Below are positions 36,099 to 49,271 of a stretch of 64,000 bases of DNA, one piece after another. The DNA comes from Enchytraeus crypticus (taxonomy: Eukaryota > Annelida > Clitellata > Enchytraeida > Enchytraeidae). The notes beneath the pieces are model-generated. The model was not told the origin of the DNA and did not search any database. It was given only the letters and a program-made list of their open reading frames with translations. The translations under genes and the position numbers were made by a program. Numbering within the stretch: the first letter of the stretch is position 1; every line of letters begins with the position of its first letter. The stretch spans positions 1,033,501 through 1,097,500 of the forward strand of contig CAJHZI010000417.1 of NCBI GenBank assembly GCA_905160935.1, written 5' to 3'.

Positions 36099-39000
36099 CT
36101 ACTGCGCTTGTTCACTGTTCATATACTGCTGCAGTGTGCTGCTGTCCAGTGGTACTACGAGACATTCTGAGCCATCCGCTCCCTACTCACATAAAAAGTA
36201 AAGTAAACAAGCATTATTATAGTGAAATGATCAACTATGTTGATATCGATAACTTTTAATATCACATGCTTAAACCGTTAGGCAATTTTATTCCATTTTC
36301 CGTATAACCAGTCCAGTGAATGTCCGAGATTTTACAAACAGATCAGCGCGGCTGGGATTCGAACCAATATATATTCAATAGCCTCTCATACACATCATCA
36401 CAAAACTCTCAAAATGCTACAATCTGACTAGATACGATAGGATAGGATAGTACGACGTAGTATGTTTTAACGGCATGATCTCTCTCTCTCTCTCTCTTAG
36501 TGTACTGCGTATAACAAGTCCATGGCATACAACTCCACATATTTCTATCCTCTGCCTTTTTCTGCATATCAACATATGAAGTAGATATCAAATCATCCAA
36601 CATCCCAAGTCTTGGTCTTCCTCTAGCCTTTTATCCTGCCATTCTTCTCTCAGTTACCTATTTCAGCAAAACATTACCTCTCAGTACACGACCCATCCAG
36701 TTCTTCTATCCATTCCTTATAATATCAATCAATTGTCTCGTTGTGCTAATCCTGTTTAGCACTTCTTCGTTTGCAGTTTTGTCAGTCCAATTGATCGTTT
36801 CCATAGCTACATTTCGATTGCTTCCAGTTTTCTTATATCCTCCTTTCTTAACGTTCATATTTTACAACCCGTACAGTAGCGTGGTCCACACTAAAGTCCT
36901 AACAATATTTACCTTCATGGCTTTCTTAACAATTTTTGATAGAAATTCTTTCCTTTTACTCAAGGCTTCTTTTGCTTGAGGAATTCTACATTCTATTTCT
37001 ATTCCACATTTCCCATTATCTGTTAATGTGTGTTCTAAATATCTGAAACTCTGAACCTGTTCTAACTTTGTATCGTATAATTTCTATATTGACTGTTCCT
37101 CATTTTCTAGACACTCTCATCACTTCGGTTTTCTTTATAATTTTCATTCCATACTTATTACTGTTCAGGCCATTCACTGTTTTCTGTAAATTCACTTCGC
37201 TATTAGTAATCATATCTTGATCATCGGTAACTCTTACATCCTTCACAAGTTTACCTCTAATTTGTATTTCTTTCTCAATGTTCAATGTTATCCATTGCTT
37301 CCATCTTCATTGCCTCTGCGTAAATGTTAAATAGAAGTGGTGACATGCAACAGGCATGGCGTGATATACTTGCTATACGTAGACAATGTAACTAGTTTTG
37401 CATAATTGTGCCCGCGATCTCCGTTGAACATAAAGTGAACTTTGCTTCCATAAGTTCCAATCAATTTCCTCAAATTGGAATGTCTTAACAGCTTAGGGGT
37501 AACGTCATGAAGTTTTAAATGACAGATCCTGAGATGAATTGAACTCTCGTGGGTTCTAATCCCGGCCGGGCTGATCTGAGAGTAAAATCTCGGACATTCA
37601 CTGGACTGGTTGTACGGAAAATGGTCTAAATTGCCTAACGGTTTAAACATGTGGTATTAAAAGTGATAGCAACATAGTTGATTATTCACTATAATGTATC
37701 TTTACTTTTACTTTTTATTCACTCATTGTTTATTGAATCGTCCTTAGTTTAGAAGAACTAATTCTAATTCACCTTCTTTCATAGTGTTCAGAAAATATGC
37801 TCTCTTCCAGTACTTCCAGTCTACCACATGTATGAATGACTTTCATATTCCAAGCCGTTAAATTTACCTTTTACACATTTCTTGCAGGAATTATAGTGCT
37901 CGATGTGTCATGGATGACAATATCATTTAAATCGTGTTTTAATTGTTTTAGTAAATTTAAGATACGTTCAATTAGCTCGATACTTGGAAAATGTAGCACA
38001 GATTAGAATTTCAAACCTTTTTAGTTTTGACAAGTTTATGATCCTTGAATTCGACGAGCTGAGTCCTCAACGTTAGCTCACTATTAACCAGGAAACCCTC
38101 TCTACATCTCTGATAGAGGTCTGATATAGACATACCTAGACATACAAACACACATAGAGGTCTAATATAGACATACCTACACATACAAACACACATAGAG
38201 GTCTGATATAGACATACCTAGACATACAAACACACATACAACCTCTCTTCATCTCTGATAGAGGTCTGATATAGACATACCTACAGATACAAACATACAT
38301 AGAGGTCTGATATAGACAAACCTAGACATACAAACACACATACAACCGCTCTACATCTTTGGTAGAGGTCTGATATAGACATACCTAGACATACAAACAC
38401 ACATAGAGATATGATATAGACATACCTACACATACAAACACACATAGAGGTCTGATATAGACATACTTAGACATACAAACACACATACAACGTCTCTACA
38501 TCTCTGGCACCAAACACAAACACGCTGAAACACAGATATACAGATATACAAACACGCATACAATGTCTCAATAGCTCTGATTCAGTGTTCTAATGGAGAC
38601 ATGCCTAGATATATAAATACACACACAAGTTCAACTCAATGTTAACTAGAAAATCTACATCTCATATGCAGCTATATGATATTATAACCTTCAACAACAT
38701 AATGAGCAAATAAAAATTAGCAAAACTAAATAATTAGATTAATCTATTAAACAACTTTACAATCTAAGATCACCAGTTCAATATTGGAACACTAAAATGC
38801 ACAGTTTTATAAAATTACTGGCTTTAACTAATAGAGTACTCAGTTATTTTAAATAACTATTCATCTGAATATAAGAGTCTATAATTAATTTTATAGAAAT
38901 CATGTTTTCACTAATCCCTTTGTACCTTGCCTCAACCCAAAGCAGAAAAGTGCCTCCAGTAGACTGACTTTCTGAGCCACTCGACAAATTTATGATACAC

Positions 39001-41263
39001 TGCTCTGGAAAGCATCAATATCTATAGCTCTAGACATAGTAAGCAACGTTTCGTAATACATTTGTCTGAAACCTGAATTAATCCACGGTGTCACACATGT
39101 AACATTTCTAACATAAACGACGCAAAATATCAATCAAACAGAGAGAGAAAGACAGAACTATGTTTATTTCGATACACTCAAAATATACAGTGACATACAC
39201 AAACAAGGCCATCAAATAGGTCACAAGTAACCTATCTAGTTGACCACCCCTCAATCATACAAATTGAAAAATAACTAGACAAACGGAATAAACATGCAAT
39301 ACAAGCAAAAGAAATTACAGTTGATAAAGTTTGAAATAATAACAACAGGAATTTATAAAGAGAATATTGCTTCTGCCAATACATCTGATACAAACACAAG
39401 CTCGCAGCATGACAGCTAGACAGTAAATATCTATCGCTCGAACCCTCGTAAGCAGTGTCGGCGGAGTGATCCAGCTGATACTGGACTATGATATTGAAGA
39501 TGCCGCGAGCATTGCTCGTGAGGCTGTTCATGATGTGAGCGATGGAGCTGAGCGCCAGGTAGCCTGTCTGACTGACCAGCATCGACGTCTCATACGAAGT
39601 CTCCTCTCTGTAGAAATCAAATGTCGTTACATCCTTCCACAGCCAGCGCAGTCTACAGGCCTTCATCTGATCCCATACTAGATAACAACAACAACAACAA
39701 CACAGTCTACAGGCCTTCACCTGATCCCACACTAGATAACAACAACAACAACACAGTCTACAGGCCTTCATCTGATCCCATACTAGATAACAACAACAAC
39801 AACACAGTCTACAGGCCTTCATCTGATCCCATACTAGATAACAATAACAACACCATACTCTAAGACAACAACGACAATAATAGGAATAACATCAACACAG
39901 TATATAAGACTTCTTACGTTCCCAAATTATACAACAACAAAAACTACAGCAGCAACAACAAAACAAGTGTTCATCTCGTCCCATACAGTCTACTAACAAC
40001 AATGACAACAATGTCTGCAAGCCTTCACCTGATCTCACACTAGACAACAACAACATTAACGAGTCTTAATGTGATCCTCGTAAACAACAACAACGCAATC
40101 TACAATGTTTTACACAGTGCAACAGCAACAACAACGACTTCATAGAAGTCTATTGTCTATCAAGTCAATTTCACAACGCCGTCATTTCACAAATTTTCGG
40201 AAAAATCTCTGCAACCGTATAAAGTGACGTCATCTATGTCAAACATCGCAACCTGTATCGTTGCGTGTGCGTGTATGTGTGCCACTAAGTGTACATATGT
40301 GAGTGTCTATGTGTTACACACGGATGAGATGATGTGAACTACGGATGATGCTATGCTATGACAGTCATTGATGTGTGTGTGTGTGTGTACTCACGCAGTG
40401 ATGAGTTGATATGATCTACGGAAGCTATGATGTGACAGCCAGGTATCTGAGTCAGTTGACTAATGGCTAACTGACACTTGTCAGAACGCAGTGCAGCCCC
40501 GTCAATACTGTGTATGACTAGGAACCAGTCCATATGTACATCTAAACACACACAAGCATCTATTGTAATATGAGAGCACAATGTAACACTAGTCTGATAT
40601 AGTAATAATAACAATAAAGGTTTAACGTCCGTTTCCTCATCCAAGGATGATGTCAGGGACGTTCCCACAACACGCATCACTACAGATCAATTCAGCCAAA
40701 CCAATCTGCAAAAGATGCAAAAGAATGTGCTGAGGAGAAGTAAGGTCCTAAAAGATACGGTACACATATGACATGATACACATCAGGTCATAGGTTCAAA
40801 TACCAGCCAGAAACATCCGAGTATCAGCATGATACGAAACAGGCAGTGATGTGCAATCAGCTTAGTTTAACAAGTTAATGGATTTCTTTAGATAAATTAA
40901 CTAAGTTTAACAAGTTAATAGATTTCTTTAGATAAATCAACTAAGTTTAACAAGTTAATGGATTTCTTTAGATAAATCAACTAAGTTTAACAAGTTAATG
41001 GATTTCTTTAGATAAATCAACTAACAGAAGAATTATATCTTCAAACTAACTTTAAACACTGTTTTAAAATACTGTTTAAGTATTGTTGAAGTCGACCAGT
41101 CCAAGTTGGAATACAGGCTAAATTCTAGAACCTATTTTAACATCAGTATCCTGTTTCAAAAGCTAGTCAGTAATAGGCTAGCACAGGATTTGAACACTAA
41201 ACCTACAAACCAGCAGCCGGACAACTTACCAACGTGTTACCAGCTGAGTCCACATAATAGACG

Positions 41264-41314
<51 letters not shown>

Positions 41315-42778
41315 TGGTAAAGCTAAGGCTAACATCAGTTTCCTCACTCAAAAGCGATGTCAGTGAAAAAGTAATAATAAAACTAAAACTAAAATATTAA
41401 TAAATTCTTGTAAAAAATTATTTTTATCAAAATAATAATAATAAATAATAAAGGTTTAGCGTCCGTTTCTTCATCCAAGGATGATGCTTGTGACCTGAAA
41501 AATCTAACAATATGAAATCAATGACTTGGAAACTTTAAGTCATCCTAAATATGAAAGCTGACGTAAATCACTTCAAGTATAAGACTGAGGATTGACCTGC
41601 TAACGATTTTCTGATAGCGTTGATTTGTTGCGTGCGATTGTTAGAGCAAGAGCTTGTGCCCAACAGACACTCACTCACTGCCGTCAGTATCTGCAAGTAT
41701 TTGGTACGAAACTGATGCATCTATCATGCGATAAATAATTCATTCATTTGATAAAAACACTGCAAATATTAAACTAATACATCAACAATAAGATAAAAAA
41801 TCTACATTAACTAAGAAGTGTTATTACCGACAGATTTTCATAGAAAGGCGAAACAGAAAGATAGCTGAAATCATAAGCATTTCTAGCTAGATATATTTTT
41901 TTTAAATTTTCACTACGAAATATTTCATCAGTTTAAATGTTAAAAATAATCAGAAATAATAGTGAAGAGCTTTCAGTAGAGCTTAGAGATTGTAAACAAT
42001 AGAAGCACTACCTGCTTGATGTTAAGTGAAGGAAAATATCCGTTGATAACTACGTGTTTAAAGTCACTCAGCATTTCCTCTCTGAACTCATCCAGTATCC
42101 CGTGCTTAGAGCCCACACCATACAGCAACACATTGAACCCATAGCTGCACAAACACAAACGAGCACTAAGCATAATCACACTGCACAAACACAAACACAA
42201 ATGAGCACTAAGCATAATCACACTGCACAAACACAAGCACAGATGAGCACTAAGCATAATCACACTGCACAAACAAAAGCACAGATGAGCACTAAGCATA
42301 ATCACACTGCACAAACACAAGCACAGATGAGCACTAAGCATAATCACACTGCACAAACACAAACACAGATGAGCACTAAGCATAATCACACTGCACAAAC
42401 ACAAGCACAGATGAGCACTAAGCATAATCACACTGCACAAACACAAGCACAGATGAGCACTAAGCATAATCACACTGCACAAACACAAGCACAGATGAGC
42501 ACTAAGCATAATCACACTGCACAAACACAAGCACAGATGAGCACTAAGCATAATCACACTGCACAAACACAGGCAAAATAAAGATGCTAAATATTATCAT
42601 ATAGCAAACAGATTCAAAGGATTGCTAAACATAATTATAATCATACAGCAAACATATGCAAAGAAGAGTACTAAACATAATCACACTGCACATGCAAATA
42701 AGAAAGCCATATATAATCATAAACAGCTACATCATATACACACACACACACACACACAAACAGAGACACACACACACA

Positions 42779-42841
<63 letters not shown>

Positions 42842-43395
42842 CACGGTTGTAAATTAAAACTTCCTTCAGTATATGACGACGATATCGCGATAAACATGTA
42901 ACTAAAAACAGGAAAAGTACTTTATGAAGATAAACGTGATACTAAGCTCGAGAGCTTCTAAAGCTAAATTAAGCAAGTTGTTAAGATAAATAGAAATTAA
43001 GAATAAATTTAAAAAGATAACATTCACCTTCACTGATATACTATCGTGCAGGAAACTGATGTTAAACTAAGATCCCCAGATAGGCAGGATATCTACAGAT
43101 AGGCAGGATATCTACAGATAGGCAGGATATCTGCAGATAGGCAGGTTATCTACATATAGGCAAGATATCTATAGATAGGCAGGATATCTACAGATAGGCA
43201 GGATATCTACAGATAGGCATGATATCTAAAGATAGGCAGGATATCTACAGATAGGCAGGATATCTACATCAACTTAAGAAGCACCACAAATAACTGCTTA
43301 GTCATTTAAGAGCTTGATTACAAGTCCACGTCTATAGTAAGAAGCTTCCAACACAACATCCATATTTAGCCGCCTCCTCTCACTCTCTCTCTCTC

Positions 43396-43442
<47 letters not shown>

Positions 43443-46400
43443 ATACTACTTACAGCAAGTGCACCATCCACTGTCTGTACTGCTCTCTGTATGTCTCCCT
43501 CAGTCTCTCTCTCTCACAATACTACTTACAGCAAGTGCACCATCCACTGTCTGTACTGCTCTCTGTATGTCTCCCTCAGCCTCTCTCTCTCTCTTTCTCT
43601 CTCACAATACTACTTACAGCAAGTGCACCATCCACTGTCTGTACTGCTCTCTGTATGTCTCCCTCAGCCTCTCTTTCTCAGTCTTGAACCTGTCTCTGAC
43701 CTCGTTAAGCACGCTCAGAAGCTCACTGGTGTCCATCCTAGCGTCTCTCAGTCTATCCAGTGTCCTGTCAGAGGTGATCAGTTCATCAGCCTGGGCCTCA
43801 AAGTACCCCTCCACTGCTCCCCTATCCACACCCTCCACCTCTACACCTCCCCTTACCACACCACCACCACCAGCACCACCACCACTACCACCAGCACCAC
43901 CAGAACCACGAGTAGACCTCTCCTCCTTCTCATCTACATCATCATCAGAGGAGACGCTGGAGTCCTCAGAGCTGACATCTGATGATGAGCAGTCCTCTAC
44001 ATCTATATCATCATTATCATCATCTACATCATCATCTACATAATCATCATCTACATCATCATCAACATTTATATCATCTATAGCATCATCATCATCATCT
44101 ACATCACCATTATCATCTACACCATCATCATCTACATAATCATCATCATCTCAATCATCACCACCTCCGTTATTACCAGCTATATCAATATCATCGGAAT
44201 TATCAGACTGAGTTTGGATCTTTCATGAAATAAACTCAGTAAATATGCAGCTCCACTGTTCACATATAACTTGTAGACCAAGATATAGAGGAAAATGTCT
44301 CACAATGCAGTGAATATTCCACATTGAAGAAACATCCTGCACCAAGTTGAATCCTTGAAAGCCTGAAATTTTATAAATAAATTAGTTTCAATAGAAATAT
44401 TCACCATTTCACTCCACATTTTTCAATCTATTCTAGATAAAATCGTCTTGTACAAACATATGCAGTGGCTGGCATACTCAAACTTAAATTGGCAAACATC
44501 TACTTTAGAAAGCATGCAGACTCTTTACGAGGACACCGGTGGTTAAGGAAACGAGGAGAGAAAGATTAGACAGACCCGGCTGCTCTCTTCTTCGTAGTCT
44601 GTTTGGCGTCTTATGAGCGACCAATCGCTTGCTCTTGCGTATAGCTGTGGACGGTGTGAGACTTCCTGGATACACAATATCACAGCATCAGTGGCAGGAT
44701 ATATACAATACAATGTTACAATACACTGTTACAATACAAAACATAGCATCAATGGTAGGAGATATAAAATACAATGTTACAATACATAACATAGCCCAGT
44801 GGCAGTAGATATACAATACAATGTAACAATACCCACCATAGCATCAGTGGCAGCAGATATACAATACAATGTTACAATACACAGTATAGCATAAGTGACA
44901 GGCGATATACAATATTGTATAATATTGTACACTATTGCCACTGTTGCTATGCTATGTATTGTAACATGGTAAATACCATGTTACAATACATAGCATAGCA
45001 ACAGTGGCTGGAGATATACAATACAATGTTAAAATACACATCGTAGCATCAGTGGCAGGAGATATACAATACAATGTTACAATACACATCATAGCATCAG
45101 TGGAAAGGAGCTATACAATACATTGAATTGAATTATTACAATATAATATAAAGATATTTCCTTGTATATTTCATAAAAAATTAAGTATTTGAGAGTTCTA
45201 AAGATTTACATCACGCAACCAATGGGCAACCCTTAATTGTAAATGAATAACTATCGAATAACTAAACCTGGTGTAATTACACTAATATATATATCTCAAA
45301 GAATGATCACGATTTTTCAGTGGCAAGTGTGATATGCAGGCATTTAATGCATCTTTCAGTAAAAATAAATTGAGAATTTTGTAAATTCATGTAAAGTAAT
45401 CACAATTCACTATTTTAAGCGGCCCATAAATGCATCCGAATGAAACTGAAGCAATAGTATCAAAATATCTGCATAACTGACTTGGTTAAATTTCATTTAT
45501 TTCATGACTATGATCAACAGTTTTTAAACAAAAGCAACCCTAATTCAAAGCTCATAGCTACAAAGAATCACCTGTCTCGATGGCTTGTGATTTCTTGAGG
45601 ATAGATCTTGGTGTCGCTGAGCCGGTAACACTAGAGCTCTGCTTGGGTGTACCAAACGACACCCTGCCACTGTTAGAGGCTGAGCGATGGGTAGGGGTGC
45701 GAGGTGTCGTATCAGACAGATCACCTGATGGAAGGTCGCTGCTCTTACGAGGTGAGGCAGTGGAGACATTTGTTGATTTGTGTGGACTGCTGCGAGCGCT
45801 CTCTGCGTGCTCTATGGCTAAACGTTCATACATAACATGGACACATAACTGATATACCAATTAAGATTTAAGCAAATTAACAAGCAACGGTAGTTCTATG
45901 TCGAGACCACTATGACCCCAGATTTTCAATTTGTCACTAGATTTTTTTATTAAAAAATTTTTTCTTTCCAGATTTTCTAATTTAAATTGCTTCTGATTTA
46001 GTCCTATAGTAGCATAATTGACTATCTCTGGCTTCTTGCACTGGAGACAGCACTGGAGAAAAGCAAGCTGTGTGTACGAGTTTTACTTAACTTTTGTAAT
46101 TATTTAATTATTTTGTAATTTTTTGACCTTTTACATTTGTTGACAGCTTATATTTTTTGCTAGATAGGCTTACAACTCTGTGAGAATCACCGTAAACATT
46201 ACCTGGCCCAAAATTACACTTAATAATATCTAATAGCAAATATGGGTGTCTATTAATTGATTAAATACATACGAAACAAGGAAGAGGGCAAAAATAAATT
46301 AAAATTAAGACAAAAAAATTCAATCAATAATGCAATTATAATAAAAAAGGTGTATGAATTCTGTAATATTTAAATTACATAATTAACTTATTAATTTTTA

Positions 46401-48906
46401 CATTTAAATAGCACATGTTAATCACTATACATAAAACCATATATGTGCATGTAAATATATAATAAAATATCATAGTAACTGCATAAAGCGAGATTACATA
46501 GACAATACTGCGATATTGTAGAATAGTGTATACCAATAACTTAGCAGTAATTAATCAATCATAAGATTGATATTAACTGATATTAATAACAGCATTATGT
46601 CACTTATAAATGTCACTTAATAGTTGATTTTCTTAAATGTTAACAAATAAATAATTATTTCATTTCCAAACTACTTTACCAATCACCTTATGTATTCAAA
46701 TTATTAAATATTTACAACTACTACTGTTAATCATAATATGCAAGTGCATGTAATCCCGTCACTGACATGCTAGTAAGCTGGAAACTGACATTAAACTTGT
46801 CTTTTTGTCTTTAATTGCTAACTTAAAGCATTACACATTGCCTCTATGTTACATAAATTTTAAATTAACAACTTATGGCTATAGACACAACCTGTTCTCA
46901 ATAGGTTCGCAGAAGAACGTCTTCGACTGGCAGACTTAAAGCCAAACATATTTGAGCCCTTATCAGCAGCATTGTTCTGTTGATCATGATCTCTCAAAGC
47001 TGTTAAAACACATTAAAGTTGTAACACAGAACTTGATGAATAGGACTTTGCAACAGTCGAACATGAACTCTCTTAGTGCACTGCCTACTGGCAGGTCCAT
47101 GGTACATAACGCCTCCACTCTTCTCTGTCTTCCACCTTCCTCTTCATTTCCACATATGAGTGGGTCTTTAAATCATCAATGGGTCTTTAAATCATCTATA
47201 AATGAACTATACATGTATTTTAAAAATGAATGTTAGAGTTGCACCTCAAAATGTCACTCATAGTCTCGTCCGTGCTATAAAATAAAAATTAACAAATGGA
47301 TCATTATTATACAACAAGTACGGTTGACAGCAAAAGTAGCTTTAAGAGAAGATTATTTTAATAGAACTATTCTTTCCATATCCAGCCACAGGATTTAACA
47401 ATCCTGTGGTTGGATAGAATATATAGAATACAGAGTGTGGTTGAAAAAGTGTTATATGGAATACAATCAATCCTGTGGTTGAAAGATATTTGGAATGCAT
47501 GAATACCATATATCTTTATGTCAAGATCTCCTAATCAATTACTTTAAATATTAGTTTCAAAATCTAGAAATATCTTTAGTTTTACTAAAATGACAAACAA
47601 TTTCAACAAACATATAAAAATATAAATCATCAGCATACAAGGGGCATTCCAAAATTAAAGAAACTTTTCTACAATATTATCTGCCAGAAGTAAAAATATA
47701 ATATTTGCAGAACATTACAGCTACACTGTGCTATCAAAAGCATCAACAGTATTTACATTAGCCTAGATGGTGACGTGGCTGGACCACCTAGCGCATGCAA
47801 CCTATATGGCACTATTGACTTTGTAGCCGCTAAATGATGCAATGATGCTAAGATTAACTTTATACTATATTGTATATCTTATGCAAGTAACGCTGTGTAT
47901 AATGTGTATAGTAACATTGTGTTGTATTCTTTTCTCTAATGCTATGCTGTGTATAGTAACATTGTGTTGTATTCTTTTCTCTAATGCTATGCTTTGTATA
48001 GTAACATTGTGTTGTATTCTTTTCTCTAATGCTATGCTGTGTATAGTAACATTGTGTTGTATTCTTTTCTCTAATGCTATGCTGTGTATAGTAACATTGT
48101 GTTGTATTCTTTTCTCTGCCGTGGCAACTATATTCTAAGATGATTCATGTATGTTGCACATTGATCTTCTACCAAATGGGCAGACAGTTAATGCTGATCG
48201 ATACATCGTAACGCTTAATGATTTGAAGCGTAACATCCGATGAAAGAGACCAGATTAAAGTGACCATCAAGTCTTGCTTCTCTATGATAATGCATGAACA
48301 CATTTTTCTTTTCATACTCAGAGAACAATACAGAAGCCTGGGAGGACAACTCAACCAAATCCACCATACAGTCCACATTTAGCACCATCAGACTTTCATT
48401 GGTTTGGCATGATGAAGAAGGGACTGAAAGGAAAACACTACGCCAGTCTCATTGATGTACTGAAGTCATGATGGAGACAGATGCAGATTGAGTCCAATCA
48501 GAGGGGCATCTTTAATCTGTTGTGACTTCTCATTATTATATAATTAAGTCAGTCTCCCTGATTTTGGAACGCCCCTCATATATACTTTGGGTTCCATTTC
48601 CTTATAGTATATAGAGCTGCATCATAATTTCTTTTTCATAACCTTGATCAGACTAAAAAAGCAACTATCTCTAACGCTTTATATCAAAAGCAGATACCAA
48701 AATTTAAATGTAGCCACTTGAAGTCAAATAATCAGCTGATGAATTTTGAAAACCTTTTCTCTCTGCTGATGTATTTTGCCTGGATGGCACTGCTTGTAAT
48801 AGAACTACATATATTAATAAGTTCCTATAAATTAAATCTTGTTAGTCAAATGTAATCCTAATAAGATACGCAACAATCAATAGAACCATTTCTATATATG
48901 GACATT

Positions 48907-48938
<32 letters not shown>

Positions 48939-49217
48939 AAACCGTATCAATGTGGTTTAATGCTTGAAAGAATCACTCTGAATTAAGAAAGTAAGAGTTT
49001 AATAAATAAACAATAAGATAAACCTCTAAAGGGTCTGATATCACTAGATACTTGTTCCTCCTCGTTTTTGTTATCATTCAGAGGTCTACACATCTCATCG
49101 TCATCATCTTCATCATCATCATCTTGGGAGCTCTGTGGACTAGGTGCATAGCTCACTCTCTTTCTGCCTAAAATCAATTTAAAGGAAATATAAAATGTCA
49201 CGCTATATAACAATATG

Positions 49218-49271
<54 letters not shown>

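Noticed and set aside
39232-39822. Cys-rich 196-codon gene on the minus strand
   Set aside because: It is ORC2 exon 9 (39444-39677) read through its donor and through the upstream acceptor copies.
41973-42581. Open frames of 175-197 codons on both strands
   Set aside because: Produced by the 42-bp repeat, which is a multiple of three. Only the part 42012-42144 is real, as ORC2 exon 6.
43459-44043. Ser/Pro/Leu-rich plus-strand frames of 163-194 codons
   Set aside because: Antisense of ORC2 exon 5 and of its triplicated end and the triplet repeat.
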